NCBI GenBank assembly: GCA_003506275.1
Contig: DOBD01000170.1
Coordinates: forward strand, 471 to 8,715
Origin: Bacteroidales bacterium
GTDB lineage: Bacteria; Bacteroidota; Bacteroidia; Bacteroidales; UBA1402
DNA length: 8,245 bases
Direction of reading: 5' to 3'
Shown piece by piece: positions 1 through 6,969 of the stretch. The notes under the pieces were generated by a model, which saw nothing but the letters and a program-made list of their open reading frames with translations, had not been told where the DNA came from and made no database searches. Made by a program: the position numbers and the translations under genes. How positions within the stretch are numbered: the first letter of the stretch is position 1; each line of letters opens with the position of its first letter.

Positions 1-920
1 CCGCTGTTGGTCAAGGCCGTGTTGGCTATTTCCAGTTTGTTGCACACGCTGAACAAGCTGTTGTATACATGATTGTGTACCACTGAGTTGGTCAAGGTCA
101 GTTTAAGCCTGTCGGTCGAGGAAGAGTCGGCGACCAGACCATAATACCCTCCGCTGATGTGCACATGATCGAGTACGTTGTCAAAACTGGTGGCTTTGAG
201 CTGTATGTAGTACCATTGCCCCGGGTAGTAGGCATAGGGCAACCCTATAAACACCTCATCCAAACGGTCTCCCCGGAACGTGACGGGCTTGTCCAGACTA
301 CCCCTGGCGTCGAGGCGACCATAGACCAACACCCTGGCTCCGTCGTGCATATACAGGGTGGTGCCTTCTTGAAGGCTAAGCGTGACATTCTCTGCAACAA
401 CCAGGCTGTCGTAGAGCAGGATAGGACGCTGACCTGTCAAGGTTGTATCGGTCAGAATGGTCTTGCCGTTCCAACGGATGGCATCCCAGGTCCAGGCATC
501 CAGGTGGAGGGTCTGGGTGTTGGTACCCGATTCGAAGACGAGGACGTCTTCCAGGTAAACGGGTAACGGCTCGCCTTGTTCCGTACTGGTCAACTCCACG
601 AACAAAAAGAGACTGTCTCCGGCCGGTATCCTGATGTTGGTCAAGGAAGGGCCAGGGTCGCCGTTCAGGTTGAATCGAAAGCCGGTGGTACCGCCAGACA
701 GGAGGCTGACCTTGTCAATCAGGGCTGGTCTGTTGTCGGTGTTGTATACCGTCACCCAGGCTGTTGTACTGCCAATGCCTGAAAAGAGGGTGTCGAACGA
801 AAGGGTATCGACCGAAAAGCGCAACTGCGCCTGACCTACCGTAATCTCCTCCTTACAACCGCCCAGAAGGGAGGTCAACAGCAGAAAGACGGATATGGAT
901 ACAAACAGGTGCTTTCTCAT
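1..920 (-). CDS. Lipoprotein with Ig-like region and predicted right-handed beta-helix (3' end outside window)
   Basis: This reading frame stays open from its ATG at 918-920 to the left edge, giving 306 codons without a stop, so the C-terminus is missing. The N-terminus is a lipoprotein signal: MRK, a hydrophobic stretch (residues 5-19) and the lipobox LGGC with the lipidated cysteine at 22. The mature part starts Cys-Lys-Glu-Glu. Residues about 28-150 read as an all-beta Ig-like domain of the ASPM/SPD-2/Hydin style (FSVDTLSFDTLFSGIGSTT, then NGDPGPSL and IRIPAGDSLFLFVEL). From about residue 160 there are short beta repeats with an SLQEGTTLYMHDGARVLV-type turn, as in right-handed parallel beta-helix proteins. 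I recall similar lipoproteins in Bacteroidales, usually called beta-helix proteins of unknown function. Its ATG overlaps the pepD stop, so it is probably expressed from the pepD promoter. It is likely attached to the outer membrane; ligand or substrate is unknown. The open frame and start are secure; the fold is inferred. Confidence 0.85.
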   Translation of the reverse strand, partial: MRKHLFVSISVFLLLTSLLGGCKEEITVGQAQLRFSVDTLSFDTLFSGIGSTTAWVTVYNTDNRPALIDKVSLLSGGTTGFRFNLNGDPGPSLTNIRIPAGDSLFLFVELTSTEQGEPLPVYLEDVLVFESGTNTQTLHLDAWTWDAIRWNGKTILTDTTLTGQRPILLYDSLVVAENVTLSLQEGTTLYMHDGARVLVYGRLDARGSLDKPVTFRGDRLDEVFIGLPYAYYPGQWYYIQLKATSFDNVLDHVHISGGYYGLVADSSSTDRLKLTLTNSVVHNHVYNSLFSVCNKLEIANTALTNS

Positions 921-922
921 CA
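918..922 (-). promoter_or_regulatory. TGATG stop/start overlap coupling pepD to the lipoprotein gene
   Basis: On the minus strand the pepD stop TGA (922-920) and the lipoprotein ATG (920-918) share one base. There is no Shine-Dalgarno sequence just upstream; the preceding bases encode the pepD C-terminus (LKRL). Such overlaps usually mean cotranscription and reinitiation by the terminating ribosome. That mechanism is inferred here, but the overlap itself is direct. Confidence 0.75.
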
Positions 923-2410
923 GAGCCGCTTGAGGGTTTCCGTCAACAAGGCCCAGAACGGCTGTACGGTAGGTATGTGCAGGCGTTCGTCGGGAGAGTG
1001 AACGCCTCTCATGGTAGGTCCGAAGGATACCATGTCGAGGTGGGGGTATTTGAGCAGGAAAAGGCCACACTCCAATCCGGCGTGGATGGCTCGGATGTGG
1101 GGGTCTTTGCCAAACAGGTCCTTGTGAGTGGTGGCCACCAAGTTGACCAGTGCGGAATCCGGATTGGGTTTCCATCCGGGGTACCCTTCGGTGTGGGAAA
1201 TGCGCATGTCGGCCAGGGTGAAGAAGGCTTCCAGACGCTGGCTCAGCGCGTGCTTGGCGGATTCGACCGAACTACGCTGCGAAGTGGTTATCAACCAGTT
1301 AGTTGCATCAACCGGTTTGACGGAGGCCAGATTGAGGGATGTTTCCACCAGGCCAGGCAGGGCGAACGACATCGCCATCACACCGGTCGGACAGGCGTAC
1401 ATGGCCTGAATAAAACGGTCACTATCCTTTTTTGTCAACATCACAGCCGGAGGAGTGGTTGAACTCAACTCGATGGCCAGCTTAGGGTCGGTGAGTCGGT
1501 ATTCGTCTTCCAAGTCGGCCAGGAGGTAATTGAGTTGTACCCTGACAGTTTCTTTTTGAGAGGAAGGCACAGCGGCCAGGCAGGAGGCTTCCCTGGGGAT
1601 GGCGTTGGACAGGTTGCCACCGGTGAAAGCGGCCAGACGCAGGTCGACTTCACGGCTCAATTGCCAGAGTGTACGAGCCAGCAAGTGGTTGGCGTTGCCC
1701 CTCCCCTTTTCAATATCATCGCCGGAGTGGCCACCTTGAAGGCCTTTGACCTGCAGTGTGAAGAAAAACAACGTATCGTGCACCGGTTCCGTTTCAAAGT
1801 GGAACATGATGTGGCTGTTCATGCCACCGGCGCAGCCGATAAAGAGCTCGCCATCGTCTTCCGAATCCAGATTGATGAGGGTACGGCCTTCAAAAAAACC
1901 GGGTTCCAGGCCAAAAGCACCGGAGAGTCCCGTTTCTTCATCAACCGTGAACAGGCACTCAACAGGACCGTGTTCCAACGTGGTATCGGCCAGTACAGCC
2001 AACTGAGCAGCCATACCGATGCCGTTGTCGGCTCCAAGGGTGGTACCGTTGGCCTTGAGCCATTCACCATCAATGACGGGTTGGATGGGATCTGTCTTGA
2101 AATCGTGGACAGTATCGGCGTTCTTTTCACAGACCATATCCATATGGGCTTGCAAGACAACGGGCGCCGCTGCTTGTTTGTTCGGACTGGCAGGCTTGCG
2201 AATGAGCACGTTGCCCACCTTGTCCTGACGACTTTCCAACCCATGGGCGGCCGCAAAATCGAGTAGCCAACGCTGAACAGCTTCGGTGTTGCCCGAGCCC
2301 CTCGGGATGCGACAGAGGGTATAAAAATAAGACCACAAGGCTTGTGGTTCAAGGATAGCGTTGGGGAGTTCAAACGGACGGGACGATAAAGAGGTATGAT
2401 TCGTGTTCAT
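920..2410 (-). CDS. pepD: Cytosolic aminoacyl-histidine (nonspecific) dipeptidase PepD, M20 family
   Basis: This is a 496-residue dinuclear zinc dipeptidase that hydrolyses a broad range of dipeptides, including Xaa-His, in the last step of cytosolic peptide breakdown. The M20 active site is complete: H89 and D91 in QAHMDMV, bridging D128 in LGADNG, general base E158 with ligand E159 in TVDEETG, D182 in NLDSED, and H471 in GVHSPDE. The spacing between these residues matches E. coli PepD closely, and the length is close to its 485 residues. GGHSGDD at 226-232 belongs to the lid/dimerisation region typical of the PepD branch. There is no signal peptide. The ATG at 2410 sits about 28 bases after a predicted transcription start and has no Shine-Dalgarno sequence, as is usual in Bacteroidota. 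The first ~18 residues are not part of the core fold, so a slightly later start is possible, although no in-frame ATG lies nearby. It is the first gene of a unit with the lipoprotein and is divergent from the OmpH-like gene. Confidence 0.96.
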   Translation of the reverse strand: MNTNHTSLSSRPFELPNAILEPQALWSYFYTLCRIPRGSGNTEAVQRWLLDFAAAHGLESRQDKVGNVLIRKPASPNKQAAAPVVLQAHMDMVCEKNADTVHDFKTDPIQPVIDGEWLKANGTTLGADNGIGMAAQLAVLADTTLEHGPVECLFTVDEETGLSGAFGLEPGFFEGRTLINLDSEDDGELFIGCAGGMNSHIMFHFETEPVHDTLFFFTLQVKGLQGGHSGDDIEKGRGNANHLLARTLWQLSREVDLRLAAFTGGNLSNAIPREASCLAAVPSSQKETVRVQLNYLLADLEDEYRLTDPKLAIELSSTTPPAVMLTKKDSDRFIQAMYACPTGVMAMSFALPGLVETSLNLASVKPVDATNWLITTSQRSSVESAKHALSQRLEAFFTLADMRISHTEGYPGWKPNPDSALVNLVATTHKDLFGKDPHIRAIHAGLECGLFLLKYPHLDMVSFGPTMRGVHSPDERLHIPTVQPFWALLTETLKRL

Positions 2411-2444
2411 TGGTGATATAAGCTAAGCAGATATGAATTAAAGA

Positions 2445-2452
2445 CAAAAATA
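2445..2452 (-). promoter_or_regulatory. Bacteroidota -7 box TATTTTTG for pepD
   Basis: On the minus strand TATTTTTG matches the Bacteroidota primary sigma factor -7 consensus TAnnTTTG exactly and lies 34 bases before the pepD ATG. Transcription would start near 2438. I see no convincing TTG-type -33 element at the expected distance. The location in a divergent intergenic region supports the call. Confidence 0.6.
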
Positions 2453-2485
2453 CGAAAATTATGGCAATGAATCTGGATAATAATG

Positions 2486-2493
2486 TATATTTG
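2486..2493 (+). promoter_or_regulatory. Bacteroidota -7 box TATATTTG for the OmpH-like gene
   Basis: TATATTTG is an exact match to TAnnTTTG and lies 63 bases before the ATG at 2557, predicting a start near 2500 and a leader of about 57 bases. No clear -33 TTG is present; TTATG near 2459 is the nearest resemblance. The leader contains ACCGGC twice (around 2525-2541), which could form a small 4-bp hairpin of doubtful significance. Confidence 0.6.
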
Positions 2494-2556
2494 CACTTCA
2501 AATTTACCGACGTTCCACTAAAAAACCGGCCCCTTACCGGCATCATTTGACCAGAC

Positions 2557-3168
2557 ATGGAAAAGAAATCAATCATCATCAACAGTGTCTTTGCTGTCAG
2601 TATCATCGCGTTGTTTGTGTTGCATTTCACGGATAAATCCAGCAAAAGCGCATCCCTTTTGGTACCGACCTCCGATTCGACAGCCGTTTACGTCAAGCTT
2701 CCCATCGCTTACGTCAATATTGACACGCTGTTGCAGAACTACAACTTTTCCAAGGATATGAACGAGACCCTGCTCCGCAAACAGGAAAACGCCAGGGCTA
2801 CGCTTTCCCAGAAGGCTCGTCAGTTTGAAACCGAGATGGCCGAGTTTCAGAAGAAATACGAAAACAACGCTTTCCTGTCTGAACAGAGTTTCAAGAACCA
2901 GCAACAACGACTGCAAAAAAAGCAGGCCGACCTGCAGAAACTGGAAGAATCGCTTACCCAACAATTGCTGGAAGACCAACAAGACATGAACCTGCAGTTG
3001 AAGGAATCGATTTATGCGTTCCTGGCCCGCTACAACAAGGACAAAAAGTACCAGCTGATTCTGAGCAACACCATGAACGACAACATCATGTTGTCTGACC
3101 CGGATTACAACATCACCAACGAGGTTGTGGAGGCCTTGAACAAGGAATATACCCCCAAGGAAGACTGA
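2557..3168 (+). CDS. OmpH/Skp-family periplasmic chaperone-like protein, membrane-anchored
   Basis: This 203-residue protein resembles the Skp/OmpH family, which holds unfolded outer-membrane proteins in the periplasm. Residues 1-4 are MEKK, followed by one hydrophobic segment (about 6-24, ending LFVLHFT). No signal-peptidase AxA site follows, so the segment is probably an uncleaved inner-membrane anchor with the rest in the periplasm. The family's start of domain is visible at 50-62 (IAYVNIDTLLQNY). Residues about 65-150 form a long, heavily charged, Gln/Lys/Glu-rich helix expected to make the coiled-coil tentacle. The C-terminal part (164-195, YQLILSN to VVEALNKEY) returns to the beta/helix body, as in Skp. 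E. coli Skp has 161 residues, so this protein is longer, mainly through the anchor and linker. The gene is monocistronic, with its own promoter and terminator, and is not next to bamA. A general coiled-coil protein is the alternative, but the N-terminal motif and C-terminal pattern favour OmpH. Confidence 0.88.
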   Translation: MEKKSIIINSVFAVSIIALFVLHFTDKSSKSASLLVPTSDSTAVYVKLPIAYVNIDTLLQNYNFSKDMNETLLRKQENARATLSQKARQFETEMAEFQKKYENNAFLSEQSFKNQQQRLQKKQADLQKLEESLTQQLLEDQQDMNLQLKESIYAFLARYNKDKKYQLILSNTMNDNIMLSDPDYNITNEVVEALNKEYTPKED

Positions 3169-3190
3169 CCCGTTTGCTTCACCACATACT

Positions 3191-3221
3191 GAAAGGCAGG
3201 ACATTGTTTCTGCCTTTTTTT
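3191..3221 (+). terminator. Rho-independent terminator after the OmpH-like gene
   Basis: AAAGGCAG (3192-3199) pairs perfectly with CTGCCTTT (3210-3217), leaving a 10-base loop that can close by two further pairs, followed by more T (3218-3221). It begins 23 bases after the OmpH-like stop codon. Position, stem and T-run all fit an intrinsic terminator. It separates this gene from lon. Confidence 0.85.
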
Positions 3222-3315
3222 GGCGTCAATGACCATGCGTCAGCCTAATGCGCCATTCTGTCACGTTTTGCCGGCTGGCATGACTATTGAGAAACAACAG
3301 GTATAACAACGACGT
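3222..3315 (+). promoter_or_regulatory. lon upstream region, no consensus promoter seen
   Basis: These 94 bases between the terminator and the lon ATG must hold the lon promoter unless there is readthrough, but no TAnnTTTG box is present. The nearest resemblance (ACGTTTTG at 3263-3270) misses the TA. An imperfect inverted repeat is visible: GTCA at 3260-3263 with TGAC at 3281-3284, and TGCC at 3269-3272 with GGCA at 3277-3280. It could be an operator or a leader structure, or chance. It does not resemble CIRCE. An alternative sigma factor is possible, given that lon is often stress-induced, but this is inference. Confidence 0.3.
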
Positions 3316-5805
3316 ATGGATCTACAAATAAGGAAAAAATTGACCGACGAAGCCGGAGAAATGGATGCCGACTTCATTCCCGTCATTTCAGAACACGAGG
3401 ACTTCTCTGGCCTGGAACAAAAAGACATCCCCGCCACCCTACCCATCCTGCCCTTGCGGAACATGGTCCTGTTTCCCGGTGTGGTGATGTCTGTCTCCAT
3501 CGGCCGCGTTAAATCATTGAAACTGGTCAAGGAGGTGTATCAGCAAGAATCACTGCTGGCCGTCTTCACTCAGAAGGATGGCACGGTGGATGAGCCGATT
3601 ATCGACGACCTGCACCGCATTGGCCTTGTAGCCCGCATCCTACGCATTCTCGAAATGCCGGACGGCTCGACGACCGTCATCGTACAGGGCATGAAGCGCT
3701 GCAACTTACTGGAAATAACCGACGTAGATCCTTACATGAAAGGTCGGGTGGATATTCGGGAGGAAATCCTTCCGTTGGGCGACGACAAGGAATTTGAAGC
3801 CTTGATACAAGCCATCAAAGACCTGTCTATCAAAATCATCAAAAACTCGGGGAATTTTCCACAAGAAGCCACGTTCGCCGTTCGCAACCTGGAACACCCC
3901 TACTCGCTGGTCAACTTCATCTGCGCGAACTTCTTGTTTAAACTGCCGGAAAAACTGACCTTGCTCTTTATCGATGACATCAAGGAACGCAGCTATAAGT
4001 TGCTGGATATCATGACCCGGGAGTCACAGTTACTGGAACTCAAAGTATCCATCCAATCCAGGGCCAGGGAAGACATCAACCAGCAGCAACGCGAATATTT
4101 CCTCCAGCAGCAGATCAAGACCATCCAGGATGAATTGGGTGGCGGCATGCAGGAACAGGATATCCAGGAAATGCGCGACAAGGCAGCCAAAAAGAAATGG
4201 GACACCAAGACAGCCAACGTGTTTGAAAAAGAACTGGCCAAACTGGAACGAACCAATCCACATTCCCCGGAATACTCCACCCAACTCAACTATTTGAACA
4301 CCTTGCTTGACTTGCCCTGGAATGAATTTTCCAAGGACAACTTCAACCTGAAACGGGCCAGACGCATCCTGGACAGGGATCATTACGGTTTGGAAACGGT
4401 CAAGGAACGTATTTTGGAACACATCGCCGTACTCAAGCTCAAGGGCGACATGAAATCACCCATCATCTGCCTCTACGGCCCTCCGGGAGTGGGTAAGACC
4501 TCGTTGGGCAAGTCGGTGGCCGAAGCCTTGGGTCGCAAGTACATCCGCATGTCCCTGGGAGGACTTCACGACGAAGCCGAAATCAGGGGGCACCGCCGCA
4601 CCTATATCGGAGCCATGCCGGGACGCATCATTCAAAACCTGATCAAAGCCGGGACGTCCAATCCGGTATTTATCCTGGACGAAATCGATAAACTCAGCAA
4701 CGATTTCAGGGGGGACCCTTCCTCTGCCCTGCTCGAGGTGCTCGATCCCGAACAGAACTTCAACTTTCACGACAATTACGTGGACGTGGATTACGACCTG
4801 TCGAAGGTTATGTTCATCGCCACGGCGAACAACATACAGACCATCTCTCCACCCCTGCTGGACCGTATGGAGGTCATCGACCTGTCGGGCTACCTGATCG
4901 AAGAAAAGATAGAGATAGCACACAAACACCTGGTGCGCAAGGAAGCGGCCAACCACGGTATTGTCGATGGTCATTTACAACTCAACAAACCTGCCATCAG
5001 GCGTATCATTGAGGGCTACACCAGGGAGTCCGGTGTGCGTGAACTGGAAAAGAAGATAGCCAAGATCATGCGCAAGGTGGCCGGAAAGATAGCTGAAGAC
5101 GACCAATTCTCGGTGACCATCACCCCGGATGTACTGGGTGATTACCTGGGCATGCCCCCCTATAGCCAGGATCTGTACGAAGGCAACGATTACGCCGGTC
5201 TGGTAACCGGGTTGGCCTGGACAGCCGCTGGCGGCAAGATTCTGTATATTGAATCGAGTCTGAGCAAGGGTAAGGCCAACAAGCTGACCCTGACCGGTAA
5301 TTTGGGTGACGTGATGAAAGAATCGGCGGTGATCGCCCTGGAATACATCAAGTCGCACGCCGCGTCATTGGGCATTGAAGATGCCTTGTTCGACAACTGG
5401 AACGTACACGTTCACGTGCCTGAAGGCGCTATCCCCAAAGACGGCCCCTCTGCCGGTGTCACCATGGTCACTTCGCTGACATCTTCGTTTACCCAACGCA
5501 AAGTGAAAAAACACCTGGCCATGACGGGTGAAATTACCCTCAGAGGCCGTGTGTTGCCGGTTGGTGGCATCAAAGAAAAAATCCTGGCTGCCAAACGCGC
5601 CGGCATCAAGGAAATTATCCTGTCGAAGGAGAACGAAAAAGACATTAAGGAAATCAAGGAAACCTACCTCAAGGGATTGACGTTTCACTACGTCAAGGAT
5701 ATATCCGAGGTGTTGGCCATCGCCCTGCTGGACGAAAAAGTGGCTCACCCCTTGAACCTGACCATCGAATCAACCACACCTGACGCTTCCGCCACAAAAG
5801 CGTAA
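3316..5805 (+). CDS. lon: ATP-dependent Lon protease (S16, LonA type)
   Basis: This 829-residue cytosolic AAA+ protease unfolds and degrades damaged proteins and selected regulators as a hexamer. The order of domains is complete: LON substrate-binding domain (about 41-235, beginning [15 protein letters not shown]), a helical/coiled linker (about 240-345, including [20 protein letters not shown]), and the AAA+ module with Walker A GPPGVGKT at 388-395, Walker B VFILDEID at 451-458, sensor 1 ATANN at 502-506, an arginine in LLDRME at 517 and sensor 2 GVRELEK around R575. The S16 protease domain has the catalytic serine S712 in PKDGPSAG and lysine K755 in [11 protein letters not shown]; the 43-residue spacing equals that in E. 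coli (S679/K722). It is somewhat longer than E. coli Lon (784), with an extra acidic N-terminus of about 40 residues and a short polar tail. A second in-frame ATG at residue 16 (3361) is possible, because no Shine-Dalgarno sequence decides the start. It faces the convergent permease gene across a shared hairpin. Confidence 0.97.
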   Translation: MDLQIRKKLTDEAGEMDADFIPVISEHEDFSGLEQKDIPATLPILPLRNMVLFPGVVMSVSIGRVKSLKLVKEVYQQESLLAVFTQKDGTVDEPIIDDLHRIGLVARILRILEMPDGSTTVIVQGMKRCNLLEITDVDPYMKGRVDIREEILPLGDDKEFEALIQAIKDLSIKIIKNSGNFPQEATFAVRNLEHPYSLVNFICANFLFKLPEKLTLLFIDDIKERSYKLLDIMTRESQLLELKVSIQSRAREDINQQQREYFLQQQIKTIQDELGGGMQEQDIQEMRDKAAKKKWDTKTANVFEKELAKLERTNPHSPEYSTQLNYLNTLLDLPWNEFSKDNFNLKRARRILDRDHYGLETVKERILEHIAVLKLKGDMKSPIICLYGPPGVGKTSLGKSVAEALGRKYIRMSLGGLHDEAEIRGHRRTYIGAMPGRIIQNLIKAGTSNPVFILDEIDKLSNDFRGDPSSALLEVLDPEQNFNFHDNYVDVDYDLSKVMFIATANNIQTISPPLLDRMEVIDLSGYLIEEKIEIAHKHLVRKEAANHGIVDGHLQLNKPAIRRIIEGYTRESGVRELEKKIAKIMRKVAGKIAEDDQFSVTITPDVLGDYLGMPPYSQDLYEGNDYAGLVTGLAWTAAGGKILYIESSLSKGKANKLTLTGNLGDVMKESAVIALEYIKSHAASLGIEDALFDNWNVHVHVPEGAIPKDGPSAGVTMVTSLTSSFTQRKVKKHLAMTGEITLRGRVLPVGGIKEKILAAKRAGIKEIILSKENEKDIKEIKETYLKGLTFHYVKDISEVLAIALLDEKVAHPLNLTIESTTPDASATKA

Positions 5806-5813
5806 TCCGTACT

Positions 5814-5862
5814 CACAAAACCCGAGCAGCTTGATGGCCACGTCCGTCAGGCTGCTTTGTTT
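5814..5862. terminator. Probable bidirectional terminator between lon and the LptF/G-type permease
   Basis: The arms 5825-5837 and 5844-5856 form a 13-bp stem (AGCAGC pairing with GCTGCT at the base, two G-U pairs inside) with a 6-base loop. On the plus strand it is followed by TTGTTTT, closing lon 20 bases after its stop. On the minus strand it is followed by CGGGTTTTGTG, a weaker T-run, six bases after the permease stop codon. It sits exactly between two convergent genes, which supports use in both directions; efficiency on the minus strand is less certain. Confidence 0.8.
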
Positions 5863-6965
5863 TACTTTGGTGCTTTGTGGTAGAGGAACAAGCCTATCAG
5901 GAAATACAACACATTGGGGAACCAGACAGCCAGAAAGGGTGTCAACACACCACTTTGGGCAAAACTGCCTGAGATGGTATCCAGCAATATGTAGGAGAAG
6001 CTGATGAGCATGCCAATGCCCAGGTGCAGGCCCATACCGCCCCTCACTTTGCGGGATGCCAGTGAGACACCAATCAGGGTGAGGATAAAGCAGGAAAAGG
6101 GGAAGGAAAAGCGGCGTTGGTATTCCACATTGTATTCCTTGATGTTGGCGACCCCCCTGGATTTTTGTCTGTTCAGGTATTGTTTCAATTCAGGCGTCGT
6201 GAGTTGTTCACTATAGCCCTTCACAATAAAGAATTCATGGGGATCCACCTTAATAACGGTGTCCAGGGTGGTACCTTCATCGATGTGCTCGTACAAGCCG
6301 TCGAACGACCTGACCAGGTAGTCCTTTAAGATCCAATGGTAGGCTGTATCCTGTTGGATGCGTCTGGCCGTCAACCGGGAAACCAGCTGTTGATCATCGT
6401 AGGTTTCCAGGAAAAAGTTATATCCGTTCTGATTGTTGGCATCGTATCGCTCTATGTACATGATGGTACCTGGTTCAATTTCCATCTGGACGTTGCGTAC
6501 GTAATCGGTCTTGACTTTCTTGACGTACTGGTCTTCGAAGTCCAGGCGCACCTTGTTGGCGTTGGGTATCCAGAAGGAATTCAGGAGAAACATGCCCACA
6601 GCCAGGATACCGGCCGATATCATGTAAGGGCGCATGAAGCGTTTGAAACTCACACCACTGGACAGAATAGCGATGATTTCACTGTTGTAGGCCATCTTGG
6701 AGGTGAAGAAAATCACCGAAATGAACACAAACAAAGGGCTGAATCTGACCCCAAAATAAGGAATGAAATTCAGGTAAAAATCAAAAATAACGGCCTCAGC
6801 CGTAGCCCTGTTCTGAATGAATTTGTCGAGTTTCTCGTTGAAGTCGAACACCACGACAATGGCCATGATCAGGATCATGCTGTAGAAGAAGGTTCCCAGG
6901 AACTTGCGGATCAGGTAGATGTCCAACCGCATGAATCGACTTTTAAGGCGCTCGCTGATGGTCAT
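5862..6965 (-). CDS. LptF/LptG (YjgP/YjgQ) family permease of the lipopolysaccharide exporter
   Basis: The protein is an inner-membrane subunit of the Lpt machine, which extracts lipopolysaccharide from the inner membrane with the LptB ATPase and passes it to the periplasmic bridge. With the start used here it has 367 residues, close to E. coli LptF/LptG (366/360). Numbered from that start, three hydrophobic segments lie at about 22-41, 64-88 and 115-134. They are followed by a large periplasmic beta-rich domain (about 140-280, the jellyroll) and three C-terminal segments (about 287-304, 312-331, 341-363), which is the family topology. The frame is open upstream to an ATG at 7025, but that would overlap tgt by 56 bases and add 20 unrelated residues. 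I chose ATG 6965, four bases after the tgt stop. ATG 6932, giving MRLDIYLIRK, is where family similarity seems to begin and is a real alternative. It is cotranscribed with tgt. Whether it acts as LptF or LptG cannot be decided from this window. Confidence 0.9.
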   Translation of the reverse strand: MTISERLKSRFMRLDIYLIRKFLGTFFYSMILIMAIVVVFDFNEKLDKFIQNRATAEAVIFDFYLNFIPYFGVRFSPLFVFISVIFFTSKMAYNSEIIAILSSGVSFKRFMRPYMISAGILAVGMFLLNSFWIPNANKVRLDFEDQYVKKVKTDYVRNVQMEIEPGTIMYIERYDANNQNGYNFFLETYDDQQLVSRLTARRIQQDTAYHWILKDYLVRSFDGLYEHIDEGTTLDTVIKVDPHEFFIVKGYSEQLTTPELKQYLNRQKSRGVANIKEYNVEYQRRFSFPFSCFILTLIGVSLASRKVRGGMGLHLGIGMLISFSYILLDTISGSFAQSGVLTPFLAVWFPNVLYFLIGLFLYHKAPK

Positions 6966-6969
6966 GGCT

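Noticed and set aside
159..834. Several plus-strand open frames in the first 900 bases
   Set aside because: The minus-strand frame is open throughout, has a lipoprotein signal and couples to pepD. The plus-strand frames are short, mutually overlapping and featureless.
846..854. Perfect Shine-Dalgarno-like AAGGAGGAG on the minus strand
   Set aside because: It encodes the Lys-Glu-Glu after the lipidated cysteine, and no start codon follows at a useful distance. A similar AAGGAGGTG inside lon near 3530 is also just coding sequence.
1535..2266. Long open frame (243 codons) on the plus strand opposite pepD
   Set aside because: It lies wholly antisense to a dipeptidase with a complete active site, has no recognisable domain or promoter, and reads as a codon-usage shadow.
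2569..3204. 211-codon minus-strand frame opposite the OmpH-like gene
   Set aside because: Its Leu/Val/Phe-rich translation is the antisense of Gln/Lys/Glu codons in a coiled coil. The plus-strand gene has the promoter, terminator and family motifs.
3192..3221. Hairpin after the OmpH-like gene considered as a small RNA or attachment site
   Set aside because: The perfect stem followed by T residues right after a stop codon is fully explained as an intrinsic terminator.
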